A stretch of 56,984 nt of DNA from an uncultured Corynebacterium sp. (GTDB taxonomy: Bacteria; Actinomycetota; Actinomycetes; Mycobacteriales; Mycobacteriaceae): contig NZ_CALUCS010000014.1 of NCBI RefSeq assembly GCF_943914615.1, positions 1-56,984 of the forward strand, given 5' to 3'. Positions within the stretch are counted from its first letter, which is position 1, and every line of letters starts with the position of its first letter. A model generated the notes under the pieces. That model saw only the letters and a list, made by a program, of their open reading frames with translations. It ran no database searches and was not told where the DNA came from. The position numbers and the translations under genes were made by a program. Below are positions 27,559 to 36,908 of the stretch, in pieces.

Positions 27559-29865
27559 ATGAATAACTCTTCTAATAGATCCGCACAGCCCACTAACGAC
27601 CTCATCAAGCGCATTGATGACCTTGCCCGCTCGCAGGTGCAGGCGCAAACGCAGATGATCAGCATTCTGCGGGAGGTCGCCATTAATCAGCAAAGGCTCT
27701 CGCAGGCACAACGAGCCGCTGCTCCTTCTTCTTCCTTAGTGACGCCCCCAGCCTCACCTCCCCCGCGCCCCAAACCGGACTTACAGGCTCCACCGGCTCA
27801 GGCTCCACAGAAGCACTCCCCTGCGCCAGCTGAACGCAAGATGGAGCGAACTCAAGCTCCCAAGCCTCAGCCCGCACCACCTCAACCCACGCCGGCTCAG
27901 CGTCAACAGCAGCCACAACAGGCGCAGCACCACCCGGCGCGCCCTGCACAACCGCCGCGCCAGGAGCCCGCACCGCCAAAGCAGCAAGCGCCAGCGCGGC
28001 CGCAGGCATCGCGACCTCAGGCACCCCGTCCGCAGGCATCGCGACCTCAGGCTCCGCGACCAGCTGCCCCTCAGCCACAGCCCCAACCAGCTGCGAAGCA
28101 GCAGGAGCCAAAGGGGCCGAACAAGCTGCAACAGTGGTGGGAAAAGGAGGACCTGGTCACTCGCTTGCTGGCGATCATTGGCGGCTCCATCACGGTTGTC
28201 GGCCTGACTTTCCTGGCTCTATTGGCCTACGCTTCCGGAATCCTTACTCCGGAGGGAGCGGTCATTCTCGCTGCGGTGATCTGTGGCGGTTTGGCCGTGA
28301 CGTCGACGATCGTGCACAAGAAGCAACCAGACGGAGTGAGCTCGTCGGCGCTATTGATAGTCGCCACACTGGGCGGTTTGGCGGACCTCTGGGTCGCGGT
28401 GTTCAACCTGGGGTGGTTCGGTGAGGCGCTCGGTAGCGTGCTGACGGTAGTCATATGTGCCGGCGCATTGGCTCTGGCATATGCCTGGAAGAAGGAAGTC
28501 CTCGCGGTGGTCGTCACCGCCTTTGCGCCTCTATTCATCCTGCCGGCGGCAGCGAACTTCCTCTCCATGTTCCCCGCCGACCAGGAAGTGCAACGCGAAA
28601 TCCACAATGGTTACTTCGCCGGCAGCCTGATCGCCGCCGCTATCTGCGGCTTCGCAGCCCGCTGGGGTCGCCCGTGGTTCAAACTTCAGACCACCGCGAC
28701 CATTACTTACATCTGCGCGATGTTGCTGAGTGCACCCTTCATACTTACGACGTTCCTGCTCGGCGTGGTGGGCTTCGCGCTCGTGGCGATCATCAGCTTC
28801 GTCCCACCGTTTGCATCCCGCCAGCTTCACCTCAGCGGCGTAGTTGCCGTGGTGATCATTCCGTCGGTGTGCCTGTTGTCCAGCAATTCCTGGGCGGCTG
28901 TTGCCTTTATCTCCCTAGTAACTGCGTGCGCATACATCATCGCTCGCATCAACGGCGGCATCTTCCAAGCGGACTTCCAGATTCCAGGAACAGAGCCGCT
29001 TCCACCACAGCTGGCTAACGCGTTCGCTTTCATAATCTCCGCCGGCACTCTCCCCATTGTCTTCATCATCCGCTTCTTCCAGTGGTACGCGTTGGATTCT
29101 GAGCTACGGCAGACCGCCGCTGAAGCCTCGGCGTTTGGCTACGGGAGCGTCATCGTCGCTGTGGGTCTGCTGCTTTACACCGCAGCCGTTGTATGGGGAC
29201 TGCCGCGCATGCCTAAGAATGTCGCATGGATCTCGCTAATGTGCTCTTTCCTAGCGGTGTTCACCTACGCACCGCGCAGCTGGGTCGGGGCAGATAGCAT
29301 GCGTGTTCCGGACTCGGCGATCGTCTTGGTAGTCAGCCTCGCGCTAGCGGTGGCGCTTCTGTATCGCCACCAATACCTCCTCGAGACCGATCTGCGCGGA
29401 ATCGCTGGGCGCGAGATTCCGGGTAAGCAGTCCAACTCGGAAGTGACGATGTTGGTCATCGGCGTAATCACGCTTGTGCTCGCCTCCTCTGCAATCCCTG
29501 CCGTCGCTATGGCTATCTCCACCACGAAGCTGTCATTCATGGTGGCGCACGTGCTGATCTCCGTCAGCTGGATGTTGGGCGCCGTGTACTTGCTGTACCG
29601 CAACAACTCGAAGCCCGGCCTGATGCTGGCGATCATCGCCACCGGCAAGCTTGTCTTCTACGACCTGTCCGTCCTCGGTGGCCTTGTGCAGGCTCTGGCG
29701 TTCCTTATCTGCGGCATGGTGCTACTGGTTGCCGCTGTCACCCGCGAGAAGCCCAACAAGACGCCCCCACAGCCACCCCTGCAGCAGCCACAGCAGCCGA
29801 TGCAACAACAGGCTCAGCAACCCCAGCAGCCCCGGATGGAGGATCAGAGCATGGATCGCAGGTAG
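27559..29865 (+). CDS. DUF2339-type multi-pass membrane protein with Pro/Gln-rich head
   Basis: A 768-residue protein of unknown function. Residues 1-50 are polar with a short coiled-coil-like stretch. Residues about 55-185 are extremely rich in Pro, Gln and Ala with an RPQASRPQAP repeat, likely unstructured and cytoplasmic. From about residue 200 to 730 there are many (about 18-20) hydrophobic segments, as in the DUF2339 family. A second Pro/Gln-rich tail (PPQPPLQQPQQP and after) ends it. The start ATG at 27559 lacks a ribosome-binding site and has TAAACT eight bases before it. The last 22 bases overlap the 3' end of convergent uvrA. Confidence 0.8.
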   Translation: MNNSSNRSAQPTNDLIKRIDDLARSQVQAQTQMISILREVAINQQRLSQAQRAAAPSSSLVTPPASPPPRPKPDLQAPPAQAPQKHSPAPAERKMERTQAPKPQPAPPQPTPAQRQQQPQQAQHHPARPAQPPRQEPAPPKQQAPARPQASRPQAPRPQASRPQAPRPAAPQPQPQPAAKQQEPKGPNKLQQWWEKEDLVTRLLAIIGGSITVVGLTFLALLAYASGILTPEGAVILAAVICGGLAVTSTIVHKKQPDGVSSSALLIVATLGGLADLWVAVFNLGWFGEALGSVLTVVICAGALALAYAWKKEVLAVVVTAFAPLFILPAAANFLSMFPADQEVQREIHNGYFAGSLIAAAICGFAARWGRPWFKLQTTATITYICAMLLSAPFILTTFLLGVVGFALVAIISFVPPFASRQLHLSGVVAVVIIPSVCLLSSNSWAAVAFISLVTACAYIIARINGGIFQADFQIPGTEPLPPQLANAFAFIISAGTLPIVFIIRFFQWYALDSELRQTAAEASAFGYGSVIVAVGLLLYTAAVVWGLPRMPKNVAWISLMCSFLAVFTYAPRSWVGADSMRVPDSAIVLVVSLALAVALLYRHQYLLETDLRGIAGREIPGKQSNSEVTMLVIGVITLVLASSAIPAVAMAISTTKLSFMVAHVLISVSWMLGAVYLLYRNNSKPGLMLAIIATGKLVFYDLSVLGGLVQALAFLICGMVLLVAAVTREKPNKTPPQPPLQQPQQPMQQQAQQPQQPRMEDQSMDRR
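27735..27746 (+). repeat. dispersed motif CTTNGTGACGCC, copy 6
   Basis: CTTAGTGACGCC inside the 5' part of the DUF2339 gene, on its coding strand. Confidence 0.6.
28000..28059 (+). repeat. two tandem 30-base repeats in coding sequence
   Basis: Two neighbouring 30-base units share CCGCAGGCATCGCGACCTCA and encode the RPQASRPQAP decapeptide twice in the Pro-rich head of the DUF2339 protein. Confidence 0.75.
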
Positions 29866-32690
29866 CGGCCAGTGTGGGAGGCCTCCACCTCCGCAACCTG
29901 CTCCGGGGTTCCCTCGGCGACGACCGTTCCGCCGCCGGAGCCGCCCTCCGGCCCCATGTCCACAATCCAGTCGGCAGCCTTAATGACGTCCAGGTTGTGC
30001 TCGATGATGAACACGCTGTTGCCCTTGTCCACGAGCCCCTGGATCACCAGCATCAGCTTGCGGATGTCCTCGAAGTGTAGGCCGGTGGTCGGCTCGTCGA
30101 GGATATACACCGTCCGGCCGTTGGAACGCTTCTGCAGCTCGGCGGCCAGCTTCACGCGCTGTGCCTCACCGCCGGACAAGGTGGTGGCCGCCTGTCCCAG
30201 GCGGACGTACCCCAGGCCCACATCCACCAGGGTGTTCAGGTAGCGGGAAATCGAGGTGACGGGCTCGAAGAACTCCGCTGCCTCGGAAATCGGCATGTCC
30301 AGCACCTCGGCGATGGACTTGCCCTTGTAGTGGACTTCCAACGTCTCGCGGTTGTAGCGGGCGCCCTCGCAGACCTCGCAGGGCACGTACACATCGGGCA
30401 GGAAGTTCATCTCAATCTTCAGCGTGCCGTCGCCGTGGCAGGCCTCGCAGCGCCCACCCTTGACGTTGAAAGAGAACCGGCCCGCGGTGTAGCCGCGTAC
30501 CTTCGCCTCTGTCGTCTCGGCGAACAGCTTGCGGATCTTGTCGAACACGCCCGTGTACGTGGCAGGGTTGGATCGCGGGGTGCGGCCGATCGGGCTCTGA
30601 TCCACCTGCACCAGCTTGTCCAAGTGCTCCGTACCCGTGATTTTCTTGTGGTGGCCCGGGACTTGGCGCGCCTTGTTCAAGGTGTTGCTCAGGGACTTCG
30701 CCACAATACCGTTGATCAGGGAGGACTTACCGGAGCCGGATACGCCGGTAATCAGCGCCAGCACGCCCAACGGCAGGGTGACGTCCACCTTCTGCAGGTT
30801 GTTTTCTTGGGCGCCGTGTACCGTCAGCACCCTGTCCTTATCGATCGGGCGGCGCTTCTCCGGAACAGCCAGCACCCGCTCGCCGGAGAGGTACTGGCCG
30901 GTCAAGGAATCCTCGGCGTCTAGGATCCCCTTGGGCTCGCCCTGGTAGACGATCTCGCCGCCGTACTCGCCGGCACGCGGGCCAATATCCACCAGCCAGT
31001 CGGCCGTGCGGATCGTGTCTTCGTCGTGCTCCACCACAATCAGGGTGTTACCCAGGTCGCGCAGGTGCTGGAGGGTGCGGATCAGCCGCTCATTATCTCG
31101 CTGGTGCAGGCCGATCGACGGCTCATCCAGAACGTACAGCACGCCCGCCAGGCCGGAACCAATTTGCGTAGCCAGGCGGATGCGCTGAGCCTCACCGCCG
31201 GACAGCGTGCCCGCGGAGCGGGACATCGACAGGTAGTTCAGGCCAACGTCCAGCAGGAACTTCAGGCGCGCCTGGATTTCCCGCAGTACCGCCCCGGCGA
31301 TCATCTCCTCGCGCTTGCTTAGAGAAAGGTTGTCGAGGAAGCTGCTGGCGTCCGCAATAGAAAGATCAGAGACCTCGGCGATGGACAGTTCCTGCTCGCC
31401 CGAGGCAATAGTTACGGCCAAAACCTCGGGCTTCAGGCGCGTTCCGTCGCACGTCGGGCAGGCGACCTCACGCATGTAGCTGCGGTAGCGCTCCTTGGAC
31501 CAGTCGGAATCGGTTTGGTCGAGCTTGCGCTTCAGGAAGGGCATCACGCCCTCGAAGGGTGCGTTGTAGGTGCGCGAACGCCCGTAGCGGTTGCGGTAGC
31601 TGACCTTGATCTGCGTCTTGTGGCCGTTCAGGATGGCCTTGCGGTGGGTGGCCTTCAGGTCCTTCCACGGGGACTTCGGGTCGAAGCCCATCGCCTCGCC
31701 CAGTGCGTTGACCAGCTTGGTGAAGTACTTGCTGTTCGGGCTAGACGACCACGGCGCGATCGCGTCGACCACGGCTGCGTCCTCGTCCGGGATCACCAGC
31801 TTCTCGTCGACCTCCAGGCGCGTGCCCAGGCCGTCACAGGCAGGGCAGGCACCGTAGGGCGAGTTGAAGGAGAACGTGCGCGGCTCCAGCTCGTCCAGCT
31901 GGATCGCGTGGCCATTCGGGCAGGCCATCTTCTCGGAGAAGCGGCGCGTGCGGTGCGGGTCGTCATCCGGTAGGCCCACGAAGTCCAGAACCACGATCCC
32001 GTCGGCCAGCTGCAGGGCGGTCTCGATCGAGTCTGTCAGGCGCTGCTTCTGGGATTCCTTTACCTGCAGGCGGTCCACCACCACGTCGATGTCGTGCTTG
32101 ACCTGCTTCTCTAGCGTCGGCGGGTCGGACAGCTGGTACACCGCACCGTCGACCTGCACGCGGGAGTAGCCCTGCGCGGCCAGGTCCTCGAAGAGGTCCA
32201 CGAACTCACCCTTGCGAGTGCGCACGACCGGCGCGAGCACCTGAAACTTCAGCCCCTGCTCCATCGCCAGGATTTGGTCCACAATCTCCTGCGGGGTCTG
32301 CCGTTGGATCACGCCGCCGCACTCCGGACAGTGCGGAGTACCGGTGCGGGCGTACAGCAGGCGCAGGTAGTCGAAGATCTCGGTTACCGTGCCGACGGTC
32401 GAGCGCGGGTTGCGGTTCGTGGACTTCTGATCGATGGAAACTGCCGGGGACAGCCCTTCGATCAGCTCCACGTCCGGCTTATCCATGCGCCCGAGGAACA
32501 TGCGCGCATAGGAGCTCAAAGATTCGACATACCGGCGCTGGCCTTCCGCGAAGATCGTGTCGAAGGCCAGGGAAGATTTACCCGAGCCGGACAGCCCCGT
32601 AAACACGATCATCTTGTCGCGCGGCAGGTCGATATCCACGCCCTTGAGGTTGTGTTCGCTGGCTCCACGGACAATCAGCTGATCGGCCAC
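29844..32690 (-). CDS. uvrA: excinuclease ABC subunit A
   Basis: Damage-recognition ATPase of nucleotide excision repair, 948 residues. It has two ABC cassettes with Walker A motifs GLSGSGKSS (about 32-40) and GVSGSGKSS (about 645), two ABC signatures of the LSGGEAQR type, and two zinc modules (CPECGG near residue 120 region, and CEACHGDG...CEVCEGARY). Start is GTG at 32690, with a strong AAGGAG site seven bases before it. No match to the actinobacterial SOS box was found in the 74-base gap to the divergent hydrolase gene, where an inverted repeat occurs instead. Confidence 0.97.
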   Translation of the reverse strand: MADQLIVRGASEHNLKGVDIDLPRDKMIVFTGLSGSGKSSLAFDTIFAEGQRRYVESLSSYARMFLGRMDKPDVELIEGLSPAVSIDQKSTNRNPRSTVGTVTEIFDYLRLLYARTGTPHCPECGGVIQRQTPQEIVDQILAMEQGLKFQVLAPVVRTRKGEFVDLFEDLAAQGYSRVQVDGAVYQLSDPPTLEKQVKHDIDVVVDRLQVKESQKQRLTDSIETALQLADGIVVLDFVGLPDDDPHRTRRFSEKMACPNGHAIQLDELEPRTFSFNSPYGACPACDGLGTRLEVDEKLVIPDEDAAVVDAIAPWSSSPNSKYFTKLVNALGEAMGFDPKSPWKDLKATHRKAILNGHKTQIKVSYRNRYGRSRTYNAPFEGVMPFLKRKLDQTDSDWSKERYRSYMREVACPTCDGTRLKPEVLAVTIASGEQELSIAEVSDLSIADASSFLDNLSLSKREEMIAGAVLREIQARLKFLLDVGLNYLSMSRSAGTLSGGEAQRIRLATQIGSGLAGVLYVLDEPSIGLHQRDNERLIRTLQHLRDLGNTLIVVEHDEDTIRTADWLVDIGPRAGEYGGEIVYQGEPKGILDAEDSLTGQYLSGERVLAVPEKRRPIDKDRVLTVHGAQENNLQKVDVTLPLGVLALITGVSGSGKSSLINGIVAKSLSNTLNKARQVPGHHKKITGTEHLDKLVQVDQSPIGRTPRSNPATYTGVFDKIRKLFAETTEAKVRGYTAGRFSFNVKGGRCEACHGDGTLKIEMNFLPDVYVPCEVCEGARYNRETLEVHYKGKSIAEVLDMPISEAAEFFEPVTSISRYLNTLVDVGLGYVRLGQAATTLSGGEAQRVKLAAELQKRSNGRTVYILDEPTTGLHFEDIRKLMLVIQGLVDKGNSVFIIEHNLDVIKAADWIVDMGPEGGSGGGTVVAEGTPEQVAEVEASHTGRYLRSML

Positions 32691-32706
32691 TGTTCACTCC
32701 TTAATT

Positions 32707-32720
32707 GTTGAAGCATCAAC
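32707..32720. repeat. inverted repeat between uvrA and the hydrolase gene
   Basis: GTTGA-AGCA-TCAAC in a 74-base divergent gap, 17 bases upstream of the uvrA GTG start. Possible operator; not the known LexA pattern. Confidence 0.3.
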
Positions 32721-32752
32721 CCTGCTAGTCTACGCCATCGCCGAGACATCGC

Positions 32753-32758
32753 TAGTGT
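32753..32758 (+). promoter_or_regulatory. -10 element for a leaderless transcript
   Basis: TAGTGT, six bases before the ATG at 32765, with no ribosome-binding site. Confidence 0.4.
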
Positions 32759-32764
32759 GGTGCC

Positions 32765-33451
32765 ATGCAGCAAGTTACTGAATTTAGCCATCTTTCCGCA
32801 CCGCGCGACGTGCAGGTTCTTAATTCTGACGCCCATACGTACGCAGTGACGACCGTGGGTTCTATGGACAACAATTGTTGGTTGCTGTGCCGGGGCGGCG
32901 AGGCGCTGCTGGTGGATGCCGCCGACGATGCAGAACACCTACTGGGCCTGGCCGAACAGCTGGGCGTACGTATCACCGACGTGCTCACGACCCACCAGCA
33001 TGCAGACCACACTCGCGCGCTGACAGACGTCCTAAAGGCGACAGGCGCCCGCCACCACGGGCCGCGCCTGGATGCCGAGGCGCTGCCCGTGGCGCCGGAT
33101 CGGGTGTACGGAAACGACGAAGGTTCGCGGGAAGCGTTGGACCTGGCTGGCGCACAGTTGCCGGAGCTCGGCTTGCAGGTAGTCGAGCTACGGGGCCACA
33201 CCCCGGGCGGCTTGGCAGTGCTGGATCTAGCCGACGGGCGCGTGCCACGAGCGTGGGTGGGTGACAGTGTTTTCCCCGGTGGCGTCGGAAAAACAAATAG
33301 CCCCGAGCAGTTCCAGCAACTCCTGGGCGACGTGCGCGACAGGATCTTCACCCTCCCCGAAGAAACCCGAATCCACCCTGGTCACGGCGATTCCACTTCC
33401 GTTAGGGAGGAAAAGGGCAAGGTCGATGAGTGGGCCGCGCGAGGCTGGTAG
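32765..33451 (+). CDS. metallo-beta-lactamase-fold hydrolase
   Basis: A 228-residue enzyme of the glyoxalase II-like branch. The metal site is intact: THQHADH at 76-82, a His in RGHTPGG, Asp in VGDSVFPGG, and the late His in IHPGHGD. Such enzymes hydrolyse thioesters or related substrates; in organisms using mycothiol the substrate is not glutathione. The exact substrate cannot be read from the sequence. Divergent from uvrA. ATG at 32765 is probably leaderless. I see no terminator before the next gene 117 bases on. Confidence 0.85.
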   Translation: MQQVTEFSHLSAPRDVQVLNSDAHTYAVTTVGSMDNNCWLLCRGGEALLVDAADDAEHLLGLAEQLGVRITDVLTTHQHADHTRALTDVLKATGARHHGPRLDAEALPVAPDRVYGNDEGSREALDLAGAQLPELGLQVVELRGHTPGGLAVLDLADGRVPRAWVGDSVFPGGVGKTNSPEQFQQLLGDVRDRIFTLPEETRIHPGHGDSTSVREEKGKVDEWAARGW

Positions 33452-33568
33452 ATAGCCCCGGACCTCACTCCCGGCGAGGTTGATTCAGGTAACCTGGGAG
33501 ATTGTTCGAGCACGACTAAACGCAGTCAAGGGTCGTGCCACCAACTAAAGAGGAGTGTGTAGACCCAA

Positions 33569-34420
33569 ATGTTCCGTACCCTTGCCCGCCCGCTGCTGGC
33601 TTCCGCTTTCGCCGTTGACGGCGCCCAGATGCTGTTGAACAGCAACGAATATGCAGAAGATGCAAAGGCTATCAACGGCACTCTGCGTTCCGTGCTGCCG
33701 CAGGATAAGGCCGGCCTGATTCCCGACGATGCCGAGACCACCGTGCGCGTGGTCGGCACCACCAAGGTCGTTGCCTCTGCCCTGCTGGCCACCGGCAAGG
33801 CTCCGCGCCTGGCCGCCGCTACCCTGGCCGCCGTGCAGATCCCGACCGCGCTGTCCCGCCACGCATTCTGGAATGCTTCCAATGGTGCGGAGCGTAAGGA
33901 GGAGATCCGCGGCCTGGTGACCGATCTGGCGCTGCTGGGTGGTCTGGTTATCACCTCCGCAGATACCGCCGGCAAGCCGGGGCTGAAGTGGCGTGCGCAG
34001 CAGGCAATGCCGGGTAAGACTGAGCAGCAGAAGATGCTGGAGAATGCTCAGACCCAGTCCAAGGCTTTCGCCGCTAACGCTTCCGACCAGGCTCAGGGCT
34101 TCTTCGCCAAGACGAAGGAGGTTGCCGGCCAGGTGCAGGATAAGGTTGCCGACTACGTTGACGAGCACCAGGATGAGTGGAAGGAAACGGCCGACAACCT
34201 GCGCGAGCGCGCGGCTGAGTTCGGCGATCAGGCTTCCGACTACGCGCAGTCCGCTGCTGCCAAGGCGCAGGACGCATGGGAGGACTTCGACACCGAAGGC
34301 CTGAAGAAGGACGTTCAGAAGGCCACCAAGAAGTCCCGCAAGCGCGCCCAGAAGGCACAGAAGCAGGCTCAGAAGCGTGCCAAGAAGGCTCAGAAGAACG
34401 CGCAGAAGCGCTTCAAGTAA
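33569..34420 (+). CDS. DoxX-like membrane protein with lysine-rich tail
   Basis: A 283-residue protein. Residues about 1-150 look like a DoxX-family four-helix membrane domain (MFRTLARPLLASAFAVDG at the start; then TTKVVASALLATGKAPRLAA and a third and fourth hydrophobic stretch to about 140). Residues about 155-250 are a long amphipathic helical region rich in Ala, Gln and acidic residues, and 255-283 is very basic (KKSRKRAQKAQKQAQKR). The tail may bind nucleic acid, or the inner leaflet. A GAGGAG site precedes the ATG, and a clear terminator follows. Confidence 0.75.
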   Translation: MFRTLARPLLASAFAVDGAQMLLNSNEYAEDAKAINGTLRSVLPQDKAGLIPDDAETTVRVVGTTKVVASALLATGKAPRLAAATLAAVQIPTALSRHAFWNASNGAERKEEIRGLVTDLALLGGLVITSADTAGKPGLKWRAQQAMPGKTEQQKMLENAQTQSKAFAANASDQAQGFFAKTKEVAGQVQDKVADYVDEHQDEWKETADNLRERAAEFGDQASDYAQSAAAKAQDAWEDFDTEGLKKDVQKATKKSRKRAQKAQKQAQKRAKKAQKNAQKRFK

Positions 34421-34436
34421 GAGCTAAAAACACTTA

Positions 34437-34472
34437 GAGCCCCTGGTTAGTTCGGCTACCAGGGGTTCTTTG
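34437..34472 (+). terminator. terminator after the DoxX-like gene
   Basis: GCCCCTGGT pairs with ACCAGGGGT around TAGTTCGGCT, then TTCTTTG. It lies 17 bases after the stop. Confidence 0.8.
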
Positions 34473-34521
34473 CTATCGAAAGCATTGCGGAAAGAGTAGG
34501 ATAGCGTGCTCTATCCATCTC

Positions 34522-34527
34522 TATACT
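34522..34527 (+). promoter_or_regulatory. candidate -10 of helD-like gene
   Basis: TATACT about 37 bases before the TTG start; a GGAAGGGA ribosome-binding site lies between. Confidence 0.4.
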
Positions 34528-34563
34528 TAAGAACCCACACACGGAAGGGAACCCCCACCCACC

Positions 34564-36876
34564 TTGTCGCCCACCGACGACATCGCTGCCGAGCAGCGCT
34601 ACCTCGACGACCTCCTAGAACGGGTAGACCAGGCCCGCGAGAAGCTCGAACAGCGGCTCAAGGCTGTCCGCCTGGAGGCCGATATCGACGACCCACAGGG
34701 TTTGATGGTGCGCGACCGCGAGGCACGCGACATTGCTCAGCGCCTGGATTCCTACTCCGCGGCAGAGGTTGGCCTGATGTTCGGGCGCATCGACGTGGAG
34801 GATGCGGAGGCGGAAAACCCCGTCCCCGGAAACGAACACCTGGATCGCCGATACATCGGGCGCATCGGCCTGCACGATGACGACGAGCAGATGCGGACCC
34901 TGCTGATGGACTGGCGTGCTCCCCTGGCCCGCCCCTTCTACCTGGCCACCACCCTGCGCCCCGACGGGGTACACACGCGGCGGCACATCACCACTCGTGG
35001 TCGGACGGTGCGCAGCGTGGCAGACGAACAGCTATCCACCACGGCAGGACCAACCGATGCGGTAGGTACTGGGCCGCGAGGGGGCGTCGCCAAAGAAGAA
35101 GCGCTACTCGATGCCGTCAACAGGGCGCGCACGGCGTACATGCAAGACATCGTAGAGACGATCGCGGCGGAACAGGACGCGATCATCCGCGCAGCACACC
35201 GTGGCGTGACCGTGGTCCAGGGAGCGCCTGGAACCGGCAAGACTGCCGTGGCGCTGCACCGGGCGGCGTACCTGCTGTACACGTGGCGCGAGCAGCTCGA
35301 TAACACGGGCGTGCTGATCATCGGCCCTAACGACCGCTTCCTTTCCTACATTTCGCAGGTGCTGCCCTCGCTGGGCGAAACTGGCGTGGTGCTGGCAACC
35401 CCCGGCACCCTGCTGCCGAACCTGCACACCGTGCCGGAGACGAACCTGCTGGCGCGCGAGGTCAAGGGCTCGGCGGAGATGCTGACGATCCTGGCTGATG
35501 CGATCAAGACGTACCAGACCGTGCCGGAAGACAGCATCGACATCAGCATCGACGGGCTCAACGTGCAGCTCACGCCGAAGATGGTGCGGGCAGCCAGGAC
35601 TCGTGCGCGGCGCTCCCGCAAGCCGCACAATCATGCGCGGGCTGCCTTCCTGGATCACGGGCTAAATGCGCTGGCGGAGGCTCTGGGCGAGAGCATCGGC
35701 GCCGACCCGCTGGGAGGTGAGAACCTGCTGGGCAAAGGAGACATCGCCACCCTGCGCGAGGAACTTGGTGCGGATTCGACGGTCGTGGACGCACTGGGGC
35801 AATTCTGGCCCGAGCTGCACCCCAACCAGGTGCTGGAGCGGCTGTACGCGGACCCGGCGGCCATCGCCGTCGACTACGACGAGGACACGTGGCGCGGCCT
35901 GGCCGCCCACCCCAGCGGTGAATGGACTGACGCCGACGCGCCACTCATCGACGAACTGATCGACATGCTGGGCTACGTCTCCGACGAGGAGACCGCCGCC
36001 GAGGAGCGCGAGCAGTGGCTGGAGAAGATCACCGAGGCGCAGGAGGCGCTGGACATCCTCACCGGCTCGGCCAGCCAGGACCTGGACGATGGCTTCGCGC
36101 CCGAGGTGCTGATGGCCTACGACGTTATCGACGCCGAAACGCTGGCCGCCCGCCAGCGCGTCCGCGACCACCGCACGACTGCCGAACGTGCGGCAGCCGA
36201 TAGCCGGTGGGCATTCGGACACGTGATTGTGGACGAGGCGCAAGAGCTCAGCGAAATGGCCTGGCGGATGGTGTTCCGCCGCTCGCCGAATAAGTGGATG
36301 ACGTTGGTGGGCGACCCGGCGCAGACCGGCAATCCAGGCGGGGTGGATAGCTGGTCGGAGGCGCTTTCCCCTTTCGTGTCCGACCGCTGGCAGCTGCACC
36401 AGCTGACGGTGAATTACCGCACTCCGAAGGACATTGCGGATCTTGCCGCGCCGCTGTTGCACGAGATCGACCCCTCGCAGCCTTCTCCCCTGGCTCTGCG
36501 CGAATCGGGTACCGGGGTGCGGTATGCCAAGGCGGCGACCGGCGCCGAGCTCGGTTCGAAGGTTCAGGCGACGGTCGAGCAGGCTCGGGAGCTGACGGGT
36601 GAATCCGGCCTGATCGGCGTGATTACCGCTGACCCTGCGCGCCTAGAGCACGTTGTGACGGAGCAGGCAGCGGAGCAGTCCGAGGCGGAAAAAGCGGGCG
36701 CGGAGGTTGTGCTTGTGGATACCGCCGCAGCGAAGGGCCTGGAGTTCGACGAGGTGATCCTTGTTGAGCCGGCGGACATTGTGGAGAGCTCCCCCCAGGG
36801 GCTCAACGACCTCTACGTGGCCATGACGCGCGCCACCCAGGGCCTGACAGTCGTGCATGCCCGCCCATTGCCCTAG
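34564..36876 (+). CDS. helD: HelD-type RNA polymerase-associated helicase
   Basis: A superfamily-1 ATPase of the HelD/HelR group, which frees stalled RNA polymerase from DNA; some actinobacterial members protect against rifampicin. The 770-residue product has the HelD-type N-terminal coiled coil (about 5-65), then YIGRIGLHDDD and LLMDWRAPLARPFY, typical of HelD, Walker A GAPGTGKTAVALHRAAYLLY (about 222-241), HVIVDEAQELSEMAW as Walker B, VGDPAQTGNPGG and the late AKGLEFDEVILVEP and NDLYVAMTRA motifs. The start is TTG at 34564, with the GGAAGGGA site 13 bases away, so another start is possible. Confidence 0.9.
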   Translation: MSPTDDIAAEQRYLDDLLERVDQAREKLEQRLKAVRLEADIDDPQGLMVRDREARDIAQRLDSYSAAEVGLMFGRIDVEDAEAENPVPGNEHLDRRYIGRIGLHDDDEQMRTLLMDWRAPLARPFYLATTLRPDGVHTRRHITTRGRTVRSVADEQLSTTAGPTDAVGTGPRGGVAKEEALLDAVNRARTAYMQDIVETIAAEQDAIIRAAHRGVTVVQGAPGTGKTAVALHRAAYLLYTWREQLDNTGVLIIGPNDRFLSYISQVLPSLGETGVVLATPGTLLPNLHTVPETNLLAREVKGSAEMLTILADAIKTYQTVPEDSIDISIDGLNVQLTPKMVRAARTRARRSRKPHNHARAAFLDHGLNALAEALGESIGADPLGGENLLGKGDIATLREELGADSTVVDALGQFWPELHPNQVLERLYADPAAIAVDYDEDTWRGLAAHPSGEWTDADAPLIDELIDMLGYVSDEETAAEEREQWLEKITEAQEALDILTGSASQDLDDGFAPEVLMAYDVIDAETLAARQRVRDHRTTAERAAADSRWAFGHVIVDEAQELSEMAWRMVFRRSPNKWMTLVGDPAQTGNPGGVDSWSEALSPFVSDRWQLHQLTVNYRTPKDIADLAAPLLHEIDPSQPSPLALRESGTGVRYAKAATGAELGSKVQATVEQARELTGESGLIGVITADPARLEHVVTEQAAEQSEAEKAGAEVVLVDTAAAKGLEFDEVILVEPADIVESSPQGLNDLYVAMTRATQGLTVVHARPLP

Positions 36877-36908
36877 GATTAACCGGGTCTAGCGCGGATC
36901 AGGAAGGG

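Noticed and set aside
28000..28059. Repeats considered as a CRISPR or mobile element trace
   Set aside because: They are two in-frame coding units of a Pro-rich protein, with no spacers.
32691..32764. SOS (LexA) box before uvrA, also looked for before uvrB
   Set aside because: No TCGAAC-type inverted repeat was found in either upstream region.
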